From Myxococcales bacterium (GTDB taxonomy: Bacteria > Myxococcota_A > Polyangia > Palsa-1104): a DNA stretch of 64,000 bases. Below the pieces are notes generated by a model, which saw nothing but the letters and a program-made list of their open reading frames with translations, was not told where the DNA came from and ran no database searches. Where the stretch lies: contig PNAM01000036.1 of assembly GCA_003170275.1 (NCBI GenBank), positions 159,895 to 223,894 on the forward strand, given 5' to 3'. How positions within the stretch are numbered: position 1 is the stretch's first letter; each line of letters begins with the position of its first letter. The translations under genes and the position numbers were made by a program. Below are positions 1-7,715 of this stretch, one piece after another.

Positions 1-533
1 ATGTAGCCGACGGTGCCGACCACCACGTTCATGGCCGTCAGCTCGGGCCCGTGCCGCAGCTTGGCCACGCCGAAGTCGACTACCTTCACGTTCTCGCCCT
101 TGCAGATGATGATGTTCTCGGGCTTGAGATCGCGGTGCGTGATGTCGCGCAGGTGCGCCGCGGTGAGCGCCGACGAGACCGCGGCGGCGATGCGCACCGC
201 TTCTTCGAGCACCAGCTTGCCGCGCGACATGCGCACGCCGAGGTGCTCGCCGTCGAGGAACTCGAGCACGATGTACGGCTGTCCGTCGTCGCTGACGTTG
301 TAGTCGATGAGCTGCACGATGCCGGGGTGATCGAAGGTGGCGATGATCTCCGCTTCGCGCCGGAAGCGCAGCAGCGCCTCGGTGTTGTTCACCAGCGACA
401 TCTTGAGGAACTTGACCGCGAACCGTTTCGGCACGCGCAGGTGGGTCGCTTCGTAGACTGCGGCCATGCCGCCTTCGGCGATCAGTCGCTCGACCCGATA
501 GGTCTCCACCAGCACCTGGCCGACGCGGTCCAT
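1..533 (-). CDS. Hanks-type Ser/Thr protein kinase, N-terminal part (runs off window)
   Basis: This is the first 177 residues of an eukaryotic-like Ser/Thr protein kinase, which would phosphorylate cytosolic or membrane-associated proteins. The ATG at 533 opens with a short leader and a glycine loop (residues 18-25, AEGGMAAV), followed by the ATP-binding lysine K41 in FAVKFL, the catalytic loop HRDLKPEN at 133-140 and the Mg-binding DFG at 153-155. All key catalytic residues present in this part are intact. The reading frame stays open to the window edge, so the activation segment, the C-lobe and any sensor or transmembrane region are not seen. The gene follows the DUF169 gene on the same strand after about 21 bp, so the two may be cotranscribed. 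The kinase call is firm; the substrate and full architecture are unknown. Confidence 0.93.
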   Translation of the reverse strand, partial: MDRVGQVLVETYRVERLIAEGGMAAVYEATHLRVPKRFAVKFLKMSLVNNTEALLRFRREAEIIATFDHPGIVQLIDYNVSDDGQPYIVLEFLDGEHLGVRMSRGKLVLEEAVRIAAAVSSALTAAHLRDITHRDLKPENIIICKGENVKVVDFGVAKLRHGPELTAMNVVVGTVGY

Positions 534-554
534 CGCGCCGAAAAGTATATCAGG

Positions 555-1247
555 CTATGTAGTTGCGCGCGCCTTATGGAATTTTTCGAGCTCGCGGTTG
601 GCGTTGAGGATGATCGCCAGCTTGGCCTCGACCTCGACCAGCTTGCCGCCCGGGATGGCAAACCAGGCCTGGTTCTCGTCGGCGCCGGTGTACACGCGGT
701 TGCCGACGCAGCCGAAGCTGGCGGCAGTCTTTCCCGAATTCATGGCCTGCGGCAGGACCGCGCAGGTCGGCCGGCCCATCATCGGCGCGTCGCCCGCCAC
801 GCCGGCGCGCTGGGCGGCCTCGGACAGCAGCATCAATTGATGGGCGTTGCCGCGCACCATCACCACGTCGGGCGGGACACCCTGTGGCAGCTTGCCGAGC
901 GGCGCGTAGACCACCACGCCGAACGCCTGCTTGACCTCACGATGCGGGATGCCGGGCACCTCGGACAGATCCAGATACTGGAGCTGGACCATGGTGCCGA
1001 TCATGCCGTCGAGCTCCTTCTTCTGATCGCCGTTGAGCGGCACGCCGTGGGTGTGCGCGCCGATCGGGCAGCTCACGTGATCGGTGGACTCGGTGTAGAA
1101 CACCTGGCCCTGGGCGGCGAGCTTCCAATAGCCGCAGCTCGCCGGCTGCGACGCGGCGATGTGCGGCACGCCCGCGGGCGCGTGGTTGGTGAAGGCGATC
1201 GCGACCGGGGGAACCTCGAGCTTCAGCAGCTGTTCGATCTTGGTCAT
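555..1247 (-). CDS. DUF169 family protein
   Basis: A 230-residue protein that resembles the DUF169 (COG2043) family over its whole length. The function of this family is not established. The N-terminal stretch LKLEVPPVAIAF and the cysteine-containing segments ASCGYWK, HVSCPIG, RPTCAV and FGCVGNR are the recognisable parts. The spaced cysteines suggest metal or cofactor binding, but that is inference. No signal peptide or transmembrane segment is seen, so it is probably cytosolic. The start at 1247 is the only ATG near the beginning of the conserved region; upstream in-frame sequence is antisense to the acyl-CoA dehydrogenase. It is divergent from that gene, with 53 bp between starts, and lies just upstream of the Ser/Thr kinase gene. 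Confidence 0.8.
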   Translation of the reverse strand: MTKIEQLLKLEVPPVAIAFTNHAPAGVPHIAASQPASCGYWKLAAQGQVFYTESTDHVSCPIGAHTHGVPLNGDQKKELDGMIGTMVQLQYLDLSEVPGIPHREVKQAFGVVVYAPLGKLPQGVPPDVVMVRGNAHQLMLLSEAAQRAGVAGDAPMMGRPTCAVLPQAMNSGKTAASFGCVGNRVYTGADENQAWFAIPGGKLVEVEAKLAIILNANRELEKFHKARATT

Positions 1248-1300
1248 GGTCGCTGTGTACCACGCTTGACCGTTTTGCGAGCGGGCGTTAAAACCGCGGG

Positions 1301-2479
1301 ATGCCCCACATCTATGGACTCGACGCCGCCACCACCCAGCTGTCCAACCAGGCCGCCGGCCTCGCCTCGGAGGTGCTCGCCAAGCACGCCGCCGACGTCG
1401 ACGCCAAGGCGCGCTTTCCCGAAGAGAGCGTCGCCGCGCTCGCCAAGGCCGGTTTCTACGGCCTGTGCGTTCCGGCCGCGCTCGGCGGCAAGGGGCAGGG
1501 CCCGCGCGCCTTCGCCGCCGTCGTCGAGGAGCTGGCGCGCGGCTGCGCGTCGACCGCGATGATCTACGTGATGCACGTGAGCGCGCAGCAGGCGATCGGC
1601 ACCTCGCCGACGCTGCAGGGCAAGGACGAGCTCCTGCGCGAGATCGCGGCCGGCAAGCACCTGTCGACGCTGGCGCTGTCCGAGAAGGGCTCGCGCTCGC
1701 AGTTCTGGGCGCCGGTCTCGAAATTGACCGCCGCGCCATCCGTGGACGGGTTCACCACCAGCGCACAGAAGTCGTGGGTGACCTCGGCGCGTCGCGCGGA
1801 CTCGTACGTCTCGACCGCGCAGAAGCCGGGCGCCGCCTCGCCGCTCGAATCCACCACCTATCTAATGAGGCCCAAGGCGCACCCGGGTCAGATCAAGATG
1901 AGCGCCAGCTTCGACGGGCTCGGCTTGCGCGGCAACGAGTCGCTGTCGGTGACCCTCGAGAGCTGGCCGGTGGCCAAGGCCGATCTGGTGAGCGCGCTCG
2001 GCGAGGGCGCCAAGACCAAGCTCGAGGTGATCCTGCCGTGGTTCTCCGTCGGCACCGCGGCGATGGCCAACGGCTTGTGCCGCGCCGCCGTCGAGGCGAC
2101 CGCCAAGCACCTGACCGAGACCAAGTTCGAGCACACCGGCACCGGGCTGCGCGATCTGCCCACGCTGCGCGCGCGGCTGGCGCAGATGAGCGTGCGCACC
2201 GAGCAGGCCCGCGCGCTGCTCGCGTACACCATCGGCGAAATGGAGAATCCGTCGGCCACCACGCCGCTGTTCGTGCTGCAGACGCGGCTCGCCTCGCTCG
2301 AGGCGGCGGTCGACGTCACCGACCTGGCGATGAAGGCGTGCGGCGGCGCGGCGTTCTCCAAGCAGCTGCCCGTCGATCGGATCTTCCGCGACGCGCGCGC
2401 GGGCTGGGTGATGGCGCCGACGGTGGATCACCTGAACGACTTCGTCGGCAAGGCGCTCACCGGCCTGCCGCTGTTCTAG
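1301..2479 (+). CDS. Acyl-CoA dehydrogenase family protein
   Basis: A 392-residue flavoprotein of the acyl-CoA dehydrogenase superfamily, the usual length for the family. It shows the N-terminal helical domain, the middle-domain signature around ALSEKGSRSQFW (FAD and acyl-CoA contact region), and a C-terminal helical domain ending with the MKACGGAAFSKQLPVDRIFRD-type segment, where the family binds FAD at the dimer interface. It probably oxidises an acyl-CoA or acts as a related flavin monooxygenase (DszC/HpaB-like members have the same fold); the substrate cannot be read from sequence. It starts a plus-strand operon: the next gene begins 2 bp after its stop, so cotranscription with the PhnD-like binding protein and the diiron fusion is likely. 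Confidence 0.88.
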   Translation: MPHIYGLDAATTQLSNQAAGLASEVLAKHAADVDAKARFPEESVAALAKAGFYGLCVPAALGGKGQGPRAFAAVVEELARGCASTAMIYVMHVSAQQAIGTSPTLQGKDELLREIAAGKHLSTLALSEKGSRSQFWAPVSKLTAAPSVDGFTTSAQKSWVTSARRADSYVSTAQKPGAASPLESTTYLMRPKAHPGQIKMSASFDGLGLRGNESLSVTLESWPVAKADLVSALGEGAKTKLEVILPWFSVGTAAMANGLCRAAVEATAKHLTETKFEHTGTGLRDLPTLRARLAQMSVRTEQARALLAYTIGEMENPSATTPLFVLQTRLASLEAAVDVTDLAMKACGGAAFSKQLPVDRIFRDARAGWVMAPTVDHLNDFVGKALTGLPLF

Positions 2480-2481
2480 TC

Positions 2482-3285
2482 ATGAAGACCATCCTGCTCG
2501 GCGCGGTCGCGTACGATCCCAAGGCGGTCACCATCTGGGAGGGCATGCGCGAGCACTTCCGCGCCGAAGGGGTGCCGCTCGACTTCGCGCTGTTCTCGAA
2601 CTACGAGCGCCAGGTCGAGGAGCTGCTTGCCGGCCACCTCGACGTCGCGTGGAACACGCCGCTCGCTCACGTGCGCGTGCAGCGGCGCACCGAGGGGCGC
2701 TCGCGCTCGCTCGGCATGCGCGATTCGGACCGCGACTTTCGCGCCAAGGTGATCGTGCGCAAGGACGCGGGCATCCACAAGCTCGGCGACCTGGCCGGCA
2801 AGACGCTGGCGGTCGGCTCGCAGGACTCCACGCAGGCGCGCATCCTGCCGCTGCACTTCCTGCGCGCCGAGGGGGTGAAGATCGATCCGGCGAAGCTGCT
2901 GGCGTTCGACACCGATCTCGGCAAGCACGGCGACACCGGATCGAGCGAGCTCGACGTGCTCAAGGCGCTGCACGACGGCCGCGCGCAGGCGGGCACGGTG
3001 GGCGATCTGATCTGGGTGAACGAGCAGGCGGCCGGTCGCGTGGACGCCTCGCGCATCGAGGTGTTGTGGTCGACGCCGCCGTTCGATCACTGCATGTTCG
3101 ATGCGCTGCCATCGCTGGCGAAGGAGACCGCCGAGGCCTTTCAGCGCTGCCTGTTCTCGATGAAGTGGGACGAGCCGGCGCACCGCCGCGTGCTCGAGCT
3201 CGAGGGGCTGAAGCAGTGGATGCCGCCGCGCGAGGAGGGCTACGCGTCCCTCCAGCGCGCGCTCGACGAAACCTCGTATTGGTAG
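2482..3285 (+). CDS. PhnD/SsuA-like type 2 solute-binding-fold protein without signal peptide
   Basis: A 267-residue protein with the type 2 periplasmic-binding fold seen in phosphonate, nitrate and sulfonate binders: an N-terminal strand (ILLGAVAYDP), FSNYERQVEELLAGHLDVAW, then the second lobe with KLGDLAGKTLAVGSQDS. Unusually, it begins directly at the mature fold. No signal peptide or lipobox precedes MKTILLGAVAY, and the stop of the previous gene lies 2 bp upstream, leaving no room for an upstream extension in an intergenic region. It may therefore act in the cytosol as a ligand-sensing or enzyme-partner protein rather than as an ABC transporter subunit; no permease or ATPase gene is nearby. 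It lies between the acyl-CoA dehydrogenase and the diiron-fusion gene. Confidence 0.75.
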   Translation: MKTILLGAVAYDPKAVTIWEGMREHFRAEGVPLDFALFSNYERQVEELLAGHLDVAWNTPLAHVRVQRRTEGRSRSLGMRDSDRDFRAKVIVRKDAGIHKLGDLAGKTLAVGSQDSTQARILPLHFLRAEGVKIDPAKLLAFDTDLGKHGDTGSSELDVLKALHDGRAQAGTVGDLIWVNEQAAGRVDASRIEVLWSTPPFDHCMFDALPSLAKETAEAFQRCLFSMKWDEPAHRRVLELEGLKQWMPPREEGYASLQRALDETSYW

Positions 3286-3298
3286 CCGCGAGCGCAGC

Positions 3299-4492
3299 AT
3301 GAACGCGGCGATGGCCATCGACGGCGGCGCGCTGGCGCTCGGCGGCGGGCTGCTCGCGCTGGTGCGGCCGGCGCTCGATCTGGTCGAGCCGGGCGGCGTG
3401 CTGGCGCTGCTCGCGACGTCGCGCACGGTGCGCGAAGATCTGCCGGCGTGGTGCCGCGTCGAGCACCACGCGTACCTCGGGTGCGAAGCGCTGCCCGACG
3501 GCCGGGACCGTCACCTGATCGGCCGCGGCGCGCTGTCGGTGCCGCGTGGCGCGCGCGAGCAGCCGGGCGCGCCCACGCCGATGCCCGAACGCGCCGATCC
3601 GTCGAGCGGCTTCGCGCCGCGCGGCGCGCGCGTCGAGCCGGGCGGGCCGGTCTATCCGTTCTCGCTCAACGAGCGCGATCGGGTGGCGCCGCCCGAGGTC
3701 GCGCAGCTCTATCAGCAGGCGGTGGCGGCGCAGTGGGACGCGACCCGCGACATCCCGTGGGATCGCGTCGGCGAGCTGGAGCCGGCGCTCGAGCGCGCGG
3801 TCGGCCAGGTGATGACGTTCCTGGCCGAGAACGAGCTGTCGGCGCTCTACGTGCCGTCGCGCTTTCTGCCGCGCATCCATCCGGCGTATCTCGAGGTCGC
3901 GCAGTTTCTCGCCACCCAGCTCGCCGACGAGGCGCGCCACATCGACGTGTTCCTGCGGCGCGCGCGCGTGCGCGGCGTGCCGGGCATCTCCAGCGCGACC
4001 ACCTCGCGTTCGCTGCACTCGCTGTTGATGCTCGAGGATTTCGCCGAGGCGACCTTCCTCTTGTCGGTGCTGGGCGAGGGCACGTTCCTCGATCTGCTGC
4101 GCTTCATCGAGCGGCACGCGCCCGACGAGGCGACCGCCGAGATCATGCGTCGCGCGCGCGTCGACGAAGCGCGCCACGTGCACTTCGGCGTAGTGCACGT
4201 GCGCCACGCGATGTCGATCGATCCGACGCTGCAGGCGCGCCTCGAAGCGGCGGTGCGGCGCCGGGCGGCGACCATGCACGGCGTGGGTGGCGTGCCGGCG
4301 CCGCTGCAGGACGCGCTCACCATCCTCGCCGCGGGCGGCACCGCACCGGCGGCAGTCGCGCGCGGTCACGAAGCGGTTCGTCAGCTCCTCGACGACATGC
4401 ACGCCGGGCGCATGAAGCGCCTCGAGCACGCCGGCTTCAGCGCCGAAGGTGCGCAGCGCCTCTCGGATCTGCACACGCCGAACTTCATGTAG
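3299..4492 (+). CDS. TusA-like domain fused to a ferritin-like diiron protein
   Basis: A 397-residue two-part protein. Residues about 8-80 resemble the TusA/SirA sulfur-carrier fold (VEPGGVLALLA, DLPAWCRVEHHAYLGCE), but the catalytic CPxP motif of that family is missing; C52 and C62 are the cysteines present. A Pro/Arg-rich linker leads to a helical domain with a full carboxylate-bridged diiron pattern: E179 or E177, E211xxH214 (DEARH), E246/E250 (LEDFAEA) and E290xxH293 (DEARH). The second half is therefore likely to bind two irons and do O2-dependent oxidation, as in ribonucleotide reductase-like enzymes. It follows the binding-fold gene by 13 bp. The pairing with an acyl-CoA dehydrogenase-type flavoprotein suggests an oxidative pathway, but the product is unknown. 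The call on the N-terminal domain is less certain. Confidence 0.72.
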   Translation: MNAAMAIDGGALALGGGLLALVRPALDLVEPGGVLALLATSRTVREDLPAWCRVEHHAYLGCEALPDGRDRHLIGRGALSVPRGAREQPGAPTPMPERADPSSGFAPRGARVEPGGPVYPFSLNERDRVAPPEVAQLYQQAVAAQWDATRDIPWDRVGELEPALERAVGQVMTFLAENELSALYVPSRFLPRIHPAYLEVAQFLATQLADEARHIDVFLRRARVRGVPGISSATTSRSLHSLLMLEDFAEATFLLSVLGEGTFLDLLRFIERHAPDEATAEIMRRARVDEARHVHFGVVHVRHAMSIDPTLQARLEAAVRRRAATMHGVGGVPAPLQDALTILAAGGTAPAAVARGHEAVRQLLDDMHAGRMKRLEHAGFSAEGAQRLSDLHTPNFM

Positions 4493-4523
4493 CGGCGAAG
4501 CGTGCGCGTGTACGGGCGACTAT

Positions 4524-4901
4524 TCACCTGGTATTGAACGCGATGCTCAAATCCTTGGCGATCCCACCGAGCCTGGGGTCGGCCGTCCAGAGCCGGTAGG
4601 ACCCCACGATCGCGGCCGCGAGCAGGTGCGCGTCGATCCAGCCGATCCCCCGGCCGTACAGGCGGCGATCGCGCACGAACGCGACGACTTCGTCATGCGC
4701 AACCAGACGGGCTTGCTCCATCTCTGCATAGGCCTCCAGAAGCTTCTTGCGTCCTCGGCCGTCGCCGATGAGCAGCTCGCCGAACACCAACTCGTGCCCG
4801 ACTACTTCGTCACGGCCCAGGAGCGCGTCGAGGTCGCGGCCATGGGAGCCTCGATTCGAAAGGAACCGGATCCAGATGGAGGTATCGACCAGGACCTTCA
4901 T
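4524..4901 (-). CDS. vapC: VapC-type PIN-domain toxin
   Basis: A 125-residue PIN-domain ribonuclease, toxin of a type II toxin-antitoxin pair that would cleave RNA when free. The acidic metal-binding set is complete: D6 in VLVDTSIWI, E42 in FGELLIG, D90 in GIGWIDAHL and D108 in TADPR. Length and motif order match VapC. The ATG at 4901 overlaps the TGA of the antitoxin gene in an ATGA arrangement, so translation is probably coupled. It is convergent with the diiron-fusion gene, with about 30 bp between the stops. Confidence 0.93.
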   Translation of the reverse strand: MKVLVDTSIWIRFLSNRGSHGRDLDALLGRDEVVGHELVFGELLIGDGRGRKKLLEAYAEMEQARLVAHDEVVAFVRDRRLYGRGIGWIDAHLLAAAIVGSYRLWTADPRLGGIAKDLSIAFNTR

Positions 4902-5113
4902 CCCGTCTTGCGCCGGCGTGCCCGCTCCTCACGACGCCTGGGAACATCCTTCGACTTCGGCTCCGATCCACGAAGCGCTCGAAGCCGTTCGTAGGCGGCA
5001 TGCCGTACCAGGGCCTGGAGGCCCAGCCGAACCGTCTCCGTGTCGGTGCTCGCCCCCGACGCCTGTCTCGCCTCCTTGAGGAGTTGATCATCGATGTGCA
5101 TCGTCTTCTTCAT
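4898..5113 (-). CDS. vapB: VapB-type antitoxin
   Basis: A 71-residue antitoxin. The N-terminal MKKTMHIDDQLLKEA matches the VapB (PF09957) pattern, with a beta strand followed by helices that bind operator DNA as a dimer; the Arg/Lys-rich C-terminus would wrap VapC. The start at 5113 fits the family start (M-x-x-T-x-x-I-D-D). An in-frame upstream start would read through the operator and promoter. A promoter with its -10 at 5121-5126 predicts a transcript that begins at or next to the ATG, so the message may be leaderless. Expression is probably autoregulated by VapB/VapBC binding the palindrome at 5125-5142. Confidence 0.9.
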   Translation of the reverse strand: MKKTMHIDDQLLKEARQASGASTDTETVRLGLQALVRHAAYERLRALRGSEPKSKDVPRRREERARRRKTG

Positions 5114-5120
5114 ACATACG

Positions 5121-5149
5121 AATATGCCATACAGGTATGGCAAGAACAA
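5121..5149 (-). promoter_or_regulatory. vapBC promoter with palindromic operator in the -35/-10 spacer
   Basis: On the minus strand, TTGTTC (5144-5149) and CATATT (5121-5126) are 17 bp apart, good sigma-70-like spacing. The spacer contains an 8-bp inverted repeat, TGCCATAC-AG-GTATGGCA when read on the plus strand (5125-5132 and 5135-5142), in a locally AT-rich stretch. A repressor bound here would block RNA polymerase directly, the usual autoregulation of VapBC. The palindrome is seen directly; its role is inferred. Confidence 0.65.
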
Positions 5150-5170
5150 CCGTTGGCCGCAAGGCGTGAG

Positions 5171-7375
5171 TTACGGCAGCTGCGGGACGGGACGCAACGT
5201 GGCGGTGACTTCGGGCGGGGTGCCGCCGGCCTTGGCGGCTTCGAGCAGCGCGGCCTGGCTGCGCAAGCGCGCGCCGACCGGCTCGATCTTCGTGTACGTG
5301 CCGTCGGTCTGCAGGCGCCACGCCTTGACGTTGTCGTGCAGCGCGGTGCCGAGCACCTCGTTGTAGAGCCGGCTGCGCAGCTGAGCGTCTTCGATCGGGC
5401 ACATCACCTCGATGCGGCGCAGAAAGTTGCGCGGCATCCAGTCCGCCGACGCGATGTACACGTCCGGCGATTCGGGCGGCCCGAACGCGAACACGCGGCT
5501 GTGCTCGAGGAAACGATCGACCACGCTGGTCACGCGGATGTGCTCGGAGATCTCGGGGATGCCCGGCCGCAGGCAGCAGATGCCGCGCACCAGCAGATCG
5601 ATCTCCACGCCCGCCTGGCTGGCGGCGTAGAGCGCGCGGATGGCGGTCGGATCGACCAGCGAGTTCATCTTGGCGATGATGCGCGCCGGCTCGCCGCGCT
5701 TGGCGCGCTCGGCCTCGCGGTTGATCAGGCTCACCACCTGGGTCTGCAGATCGAGCGGCGCCACCGCCAGCCGCTTCCAGTGCGGCGGCTCGGAGTAGCC
5801 GGTCAACATGTTGAAGAGCGCCGAGGCGTCGTCGGCGATCTCCGGCCGCGTGGTCACGTACGACAGGTCGGTGTACTGCCGCGCGGTCTGCGGGTTGTAG
5901 TTGCCGGTGCCGAGGTGCACGTAGCGGCGGATGTTCGGCCCCTCGCGCCGCACCACCAGCGCCACCTTGCAGTGGGTCTTGAGCCCGATCATTCCGTACA
6001 CCACGTGCACGCCGTTCTCCTCGAGACGGCGTGCCCACGCGATGTTGTTGGCCTCGTCGAAGCGCGCCTTGATCTCGACCAGCGCGGTCACCTGCTTGCC
6101 GTTGTTGGCGGCGCGCGACAGCGCCCGCACGAACGGCGAGTCGCCGCTGGTGCGGTAGAGCGTCATCTTGATGGCCAGCACGTTCGGATCCTCGGCCGCC
6201 TCCTCGACGAAGCGCGCCACCGGCTCGAACGACTCGTACGGGTGGTGCAACAGCACGTCCTTCTTCTGCACCACCTCGAACACGCTGTCGGCGTCGCGCA
6301 GCGCCGGCTGCATCGACGGCATCAGCGGCTCCACGCGCAACTCCGGCCGCTTGTCGTACTCCGACAGCGCGGTCAGGTCGTTGAGCTGCAGCGGGCTGCG
6401 GATGCGATAGACGTCCGGCCCCTCGACCTTGAGCGCGCGCGTGAGCATCGCCTCGACCTCGGCCGACGCGGTGGCGCCGAGCTCGAGGCGCACCGCGTCG
6501 CCCAGCTCGCGGCGGCGCAGCTCGGCCTGGATGGTCGAGAGCAGATCTTCGGTGTCCTCTTCGTCGACCAGCAGATCCGAGTTGCGCGTGACGCGGAAGC
6601 GCGCGGTCTGCCGCACCTCGTAGCCGGGGAACAGATCGCCGACGTGCGCTTCGATCAGATCGCCGAGCAGCACGAACGCCTGCCCGGTCGTCGCCGGCAG
6701 CTTGACCAGGCGGCCGAGCACCATCGGCACCTGCACGACCGCCAGCAGATTCTCGCGCGGTTGGCGCGCGCGCCGCCGCCCGAGCTGCTTGGTGAGGATC
6801 ACCGCGATGTTGAGCGAGCGGTTGCGCAGGTGCGGGAACGGATGGCCGGGATCGACCGCCAGCGGCGTGAGCGCGGGGAACACGTGCTGGATGAAATGGT
6901 TGCGCCCGAAGTTCTTCTGCTCGGTGGTCATGGTCGCCGGCTGCAGGAAGCTGATCCCCGCGGCGGCCAGCGCCGGTAGGAGCTCCTCCTGAAACAGCCG
7001 GTCCTGCTCGGCCACCAGCAGGTGCACCTTGTCGCTGATCGCCTGCAGCTGCTCGACGGGCGTCATGCCGTCGGCGGGCGTCTCGACCACCTTGCCGAGG
7101 ATCTGCTGCTTGAGGCCGGCCACGCGCACCATGAAGAACTCGTCGAAGTTCGACGAGACGATCGACAAGAACTTGAGCCGTTCGTAGAGCGGCAGCGACG
7201 CGTCGCGCGCCTCGCCGAGCACGCGCTCGTTGAACTGCAGCCACGAGAGCTCGCGGTTGAGGAACAGGCGCGGCTCGGTCTCGGGCGGATGGACCTCCTT
7301 GTCGCCCGGCTTGAGCAACACCAGGCGGTCGGTGCGCCGCGACAGCACGCCGCTATTGGACTCGGGGGGGTTCAT
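5171..7375 (-). CDS. ppk1: Polyphosphate kinase 1
   Basis: A 734-residue PPK1, which polymerises the gamma-phosphate of ATP into inorganic polyphosphate, usually at the membrane. The N-terminal domain starts at FLNRELSWLQFNERVL, the typical family opening. The two phospholipase D-like catalytic domains carry the autophosphorylated histidine in GLKTHCKVALV and the second active-site histidine in DRFLEHSRVFAFG, with conserved NYNPQTARQYTDLS and YIASADWMPRN segments. Length is normal. The ATG at 7375 is chosen because AAGGG lies 7 bp upstream and the family begins shortly after; longer in-frame extensions would enter the divergent small gene. Polyphosphate storage fits stress and starvation physiology. 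Confidence 0.97.
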   Translation of the reverse strand: MNPPESNSGVLSRRTDRLVLLKPGDKEVHPPETEPRLFLNRELSWLQFNERVLGEARDASLPLYERLKFLSIVSSNFDEFFMVRVAGLKQQILGKVVETPADGMTPVEQLQAISDKVHLLVAEQDRLFQEELLPALAAAGISFLQPATMTTEQKNFGRNHFIQHVFPALTPLAVDPGHPFPHLRNRSLNIAVILTKQLGRRRARQPRENLLAVVQVPMVLGRLVKLPATTGQAFVLLGDLIEAHVGDLFPGYEVRQTARFRVTRNSDLLVDEEDTEDLLSTIQAELRRRELGDAVRLELGATASAEVEAMLTRALKVEGPDVYRIRSPLQLNDLTALSEYDKRPELRVEPLMPSMQPALRDADSVFEVVQKKDVLLHHPYESFEPVARFVEEAAEDPNVLAIKMTLYRTSGDSPFVRALSRAANNGKQVTALVEIKARFDEANNIAWARRLEENGVHVVYGMIGLKTHCKVALVVRREGPNIRRYVHLGTGNYNPQTARQYTDLSYVTTRPEIADDASALFNMLTGYSEPPHWKRLAVAPLDLQTQVVSLINREAERAKRGEPARIIAKMNSLVDPTAIRALYAASQAGVEIDLLVRGICCLRPGIPEISEHIRVTSVVDRFLEHSRVFAFGPPESPDVYIASADWMPRNFLRRIEVMCPIEDAQLRSRLYNEVLGTALHDNVKAWRLQTDGTYTKIEPVGARLRSQAALLEAAKAGGTPPEVTATLRPVPQLP

Positions 7376-7417
7376 GGGTTGACCCTTAGATAGTCCTATA
7401 TTATGGGGTCTCTCGCC

Positions 7418-7711
7418 ATGGCTTCCAACCCCTCGACCCCGTGGGCCGCCTACGCTGCGCTGCTGGTGCTGGTCGCCGGCGCGGGGATCGTGTGGGTGCG
7501 CGGCTTTCGCGCCGCCAAGATGCAGCAGAAGCGTCTGGTCGCCGGGCTGGCGGTGGCGAGCACGCCGGGCGCGATCGGCGCGATCGTGGTGCAGCGCAAG
7601 GGCCGGCCGGTGGTGCTCAAGGTCGTCAAGAGCGCCAAGGAGTACGAGAAGTGGCTGAAGGGCCGCGAGGTCGTGGCCGAGCACTGGTTCATCGTCGAGC
7701 CGAAGCGCTAA
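7418..7711 (+). CDS. Small single-pass membrane protein, function unknown
   Basis: A 97-residue protein with one clear transmembrane helix near the N-terminus (AAYAALLVLVAGAGIVWV) followed by a basic patch (RGFRAAKMQQKR) and a small cytosolic domain rich in V, K and E. I do not recognise the family. An ATG at 7403 is also in frame, but a TATATTAT -10-like element spans 7397-7404, so the ATG at 7418 is the better start. The gene is divergent from ppk1 with a very short shared control region, so the two could be coregulated. It ends 4 bp before the end of the convergent GGDEF gene. Confidence 0.6.
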   Translation: MASNPSTPWAAYAALLVLVAGAGIVWVRGFRAAKMQQKRLVAGLAVASTPGAIGAIVVQRKGRPVVLKVVKSAKEYEKWLKGREVVAEHWFIVEPKR

Positions 7712-7715
7712 CGCT

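Noticed and set aside
51..1562. A 503-residue open frame on the plus strand at the window start.
   Set aside because: It overlaps the Ser/Thr kinase and DUF169 genes on the other strand, both with clear motifs, and its translation shows no domain.
7379..7402. Sigma-70 promoter TTGACC / TATATT for the small gene at 7418.
   Set aside because: The spacer is only 12 bp, too short; only the -10-like element is used as weak support for the start choice.
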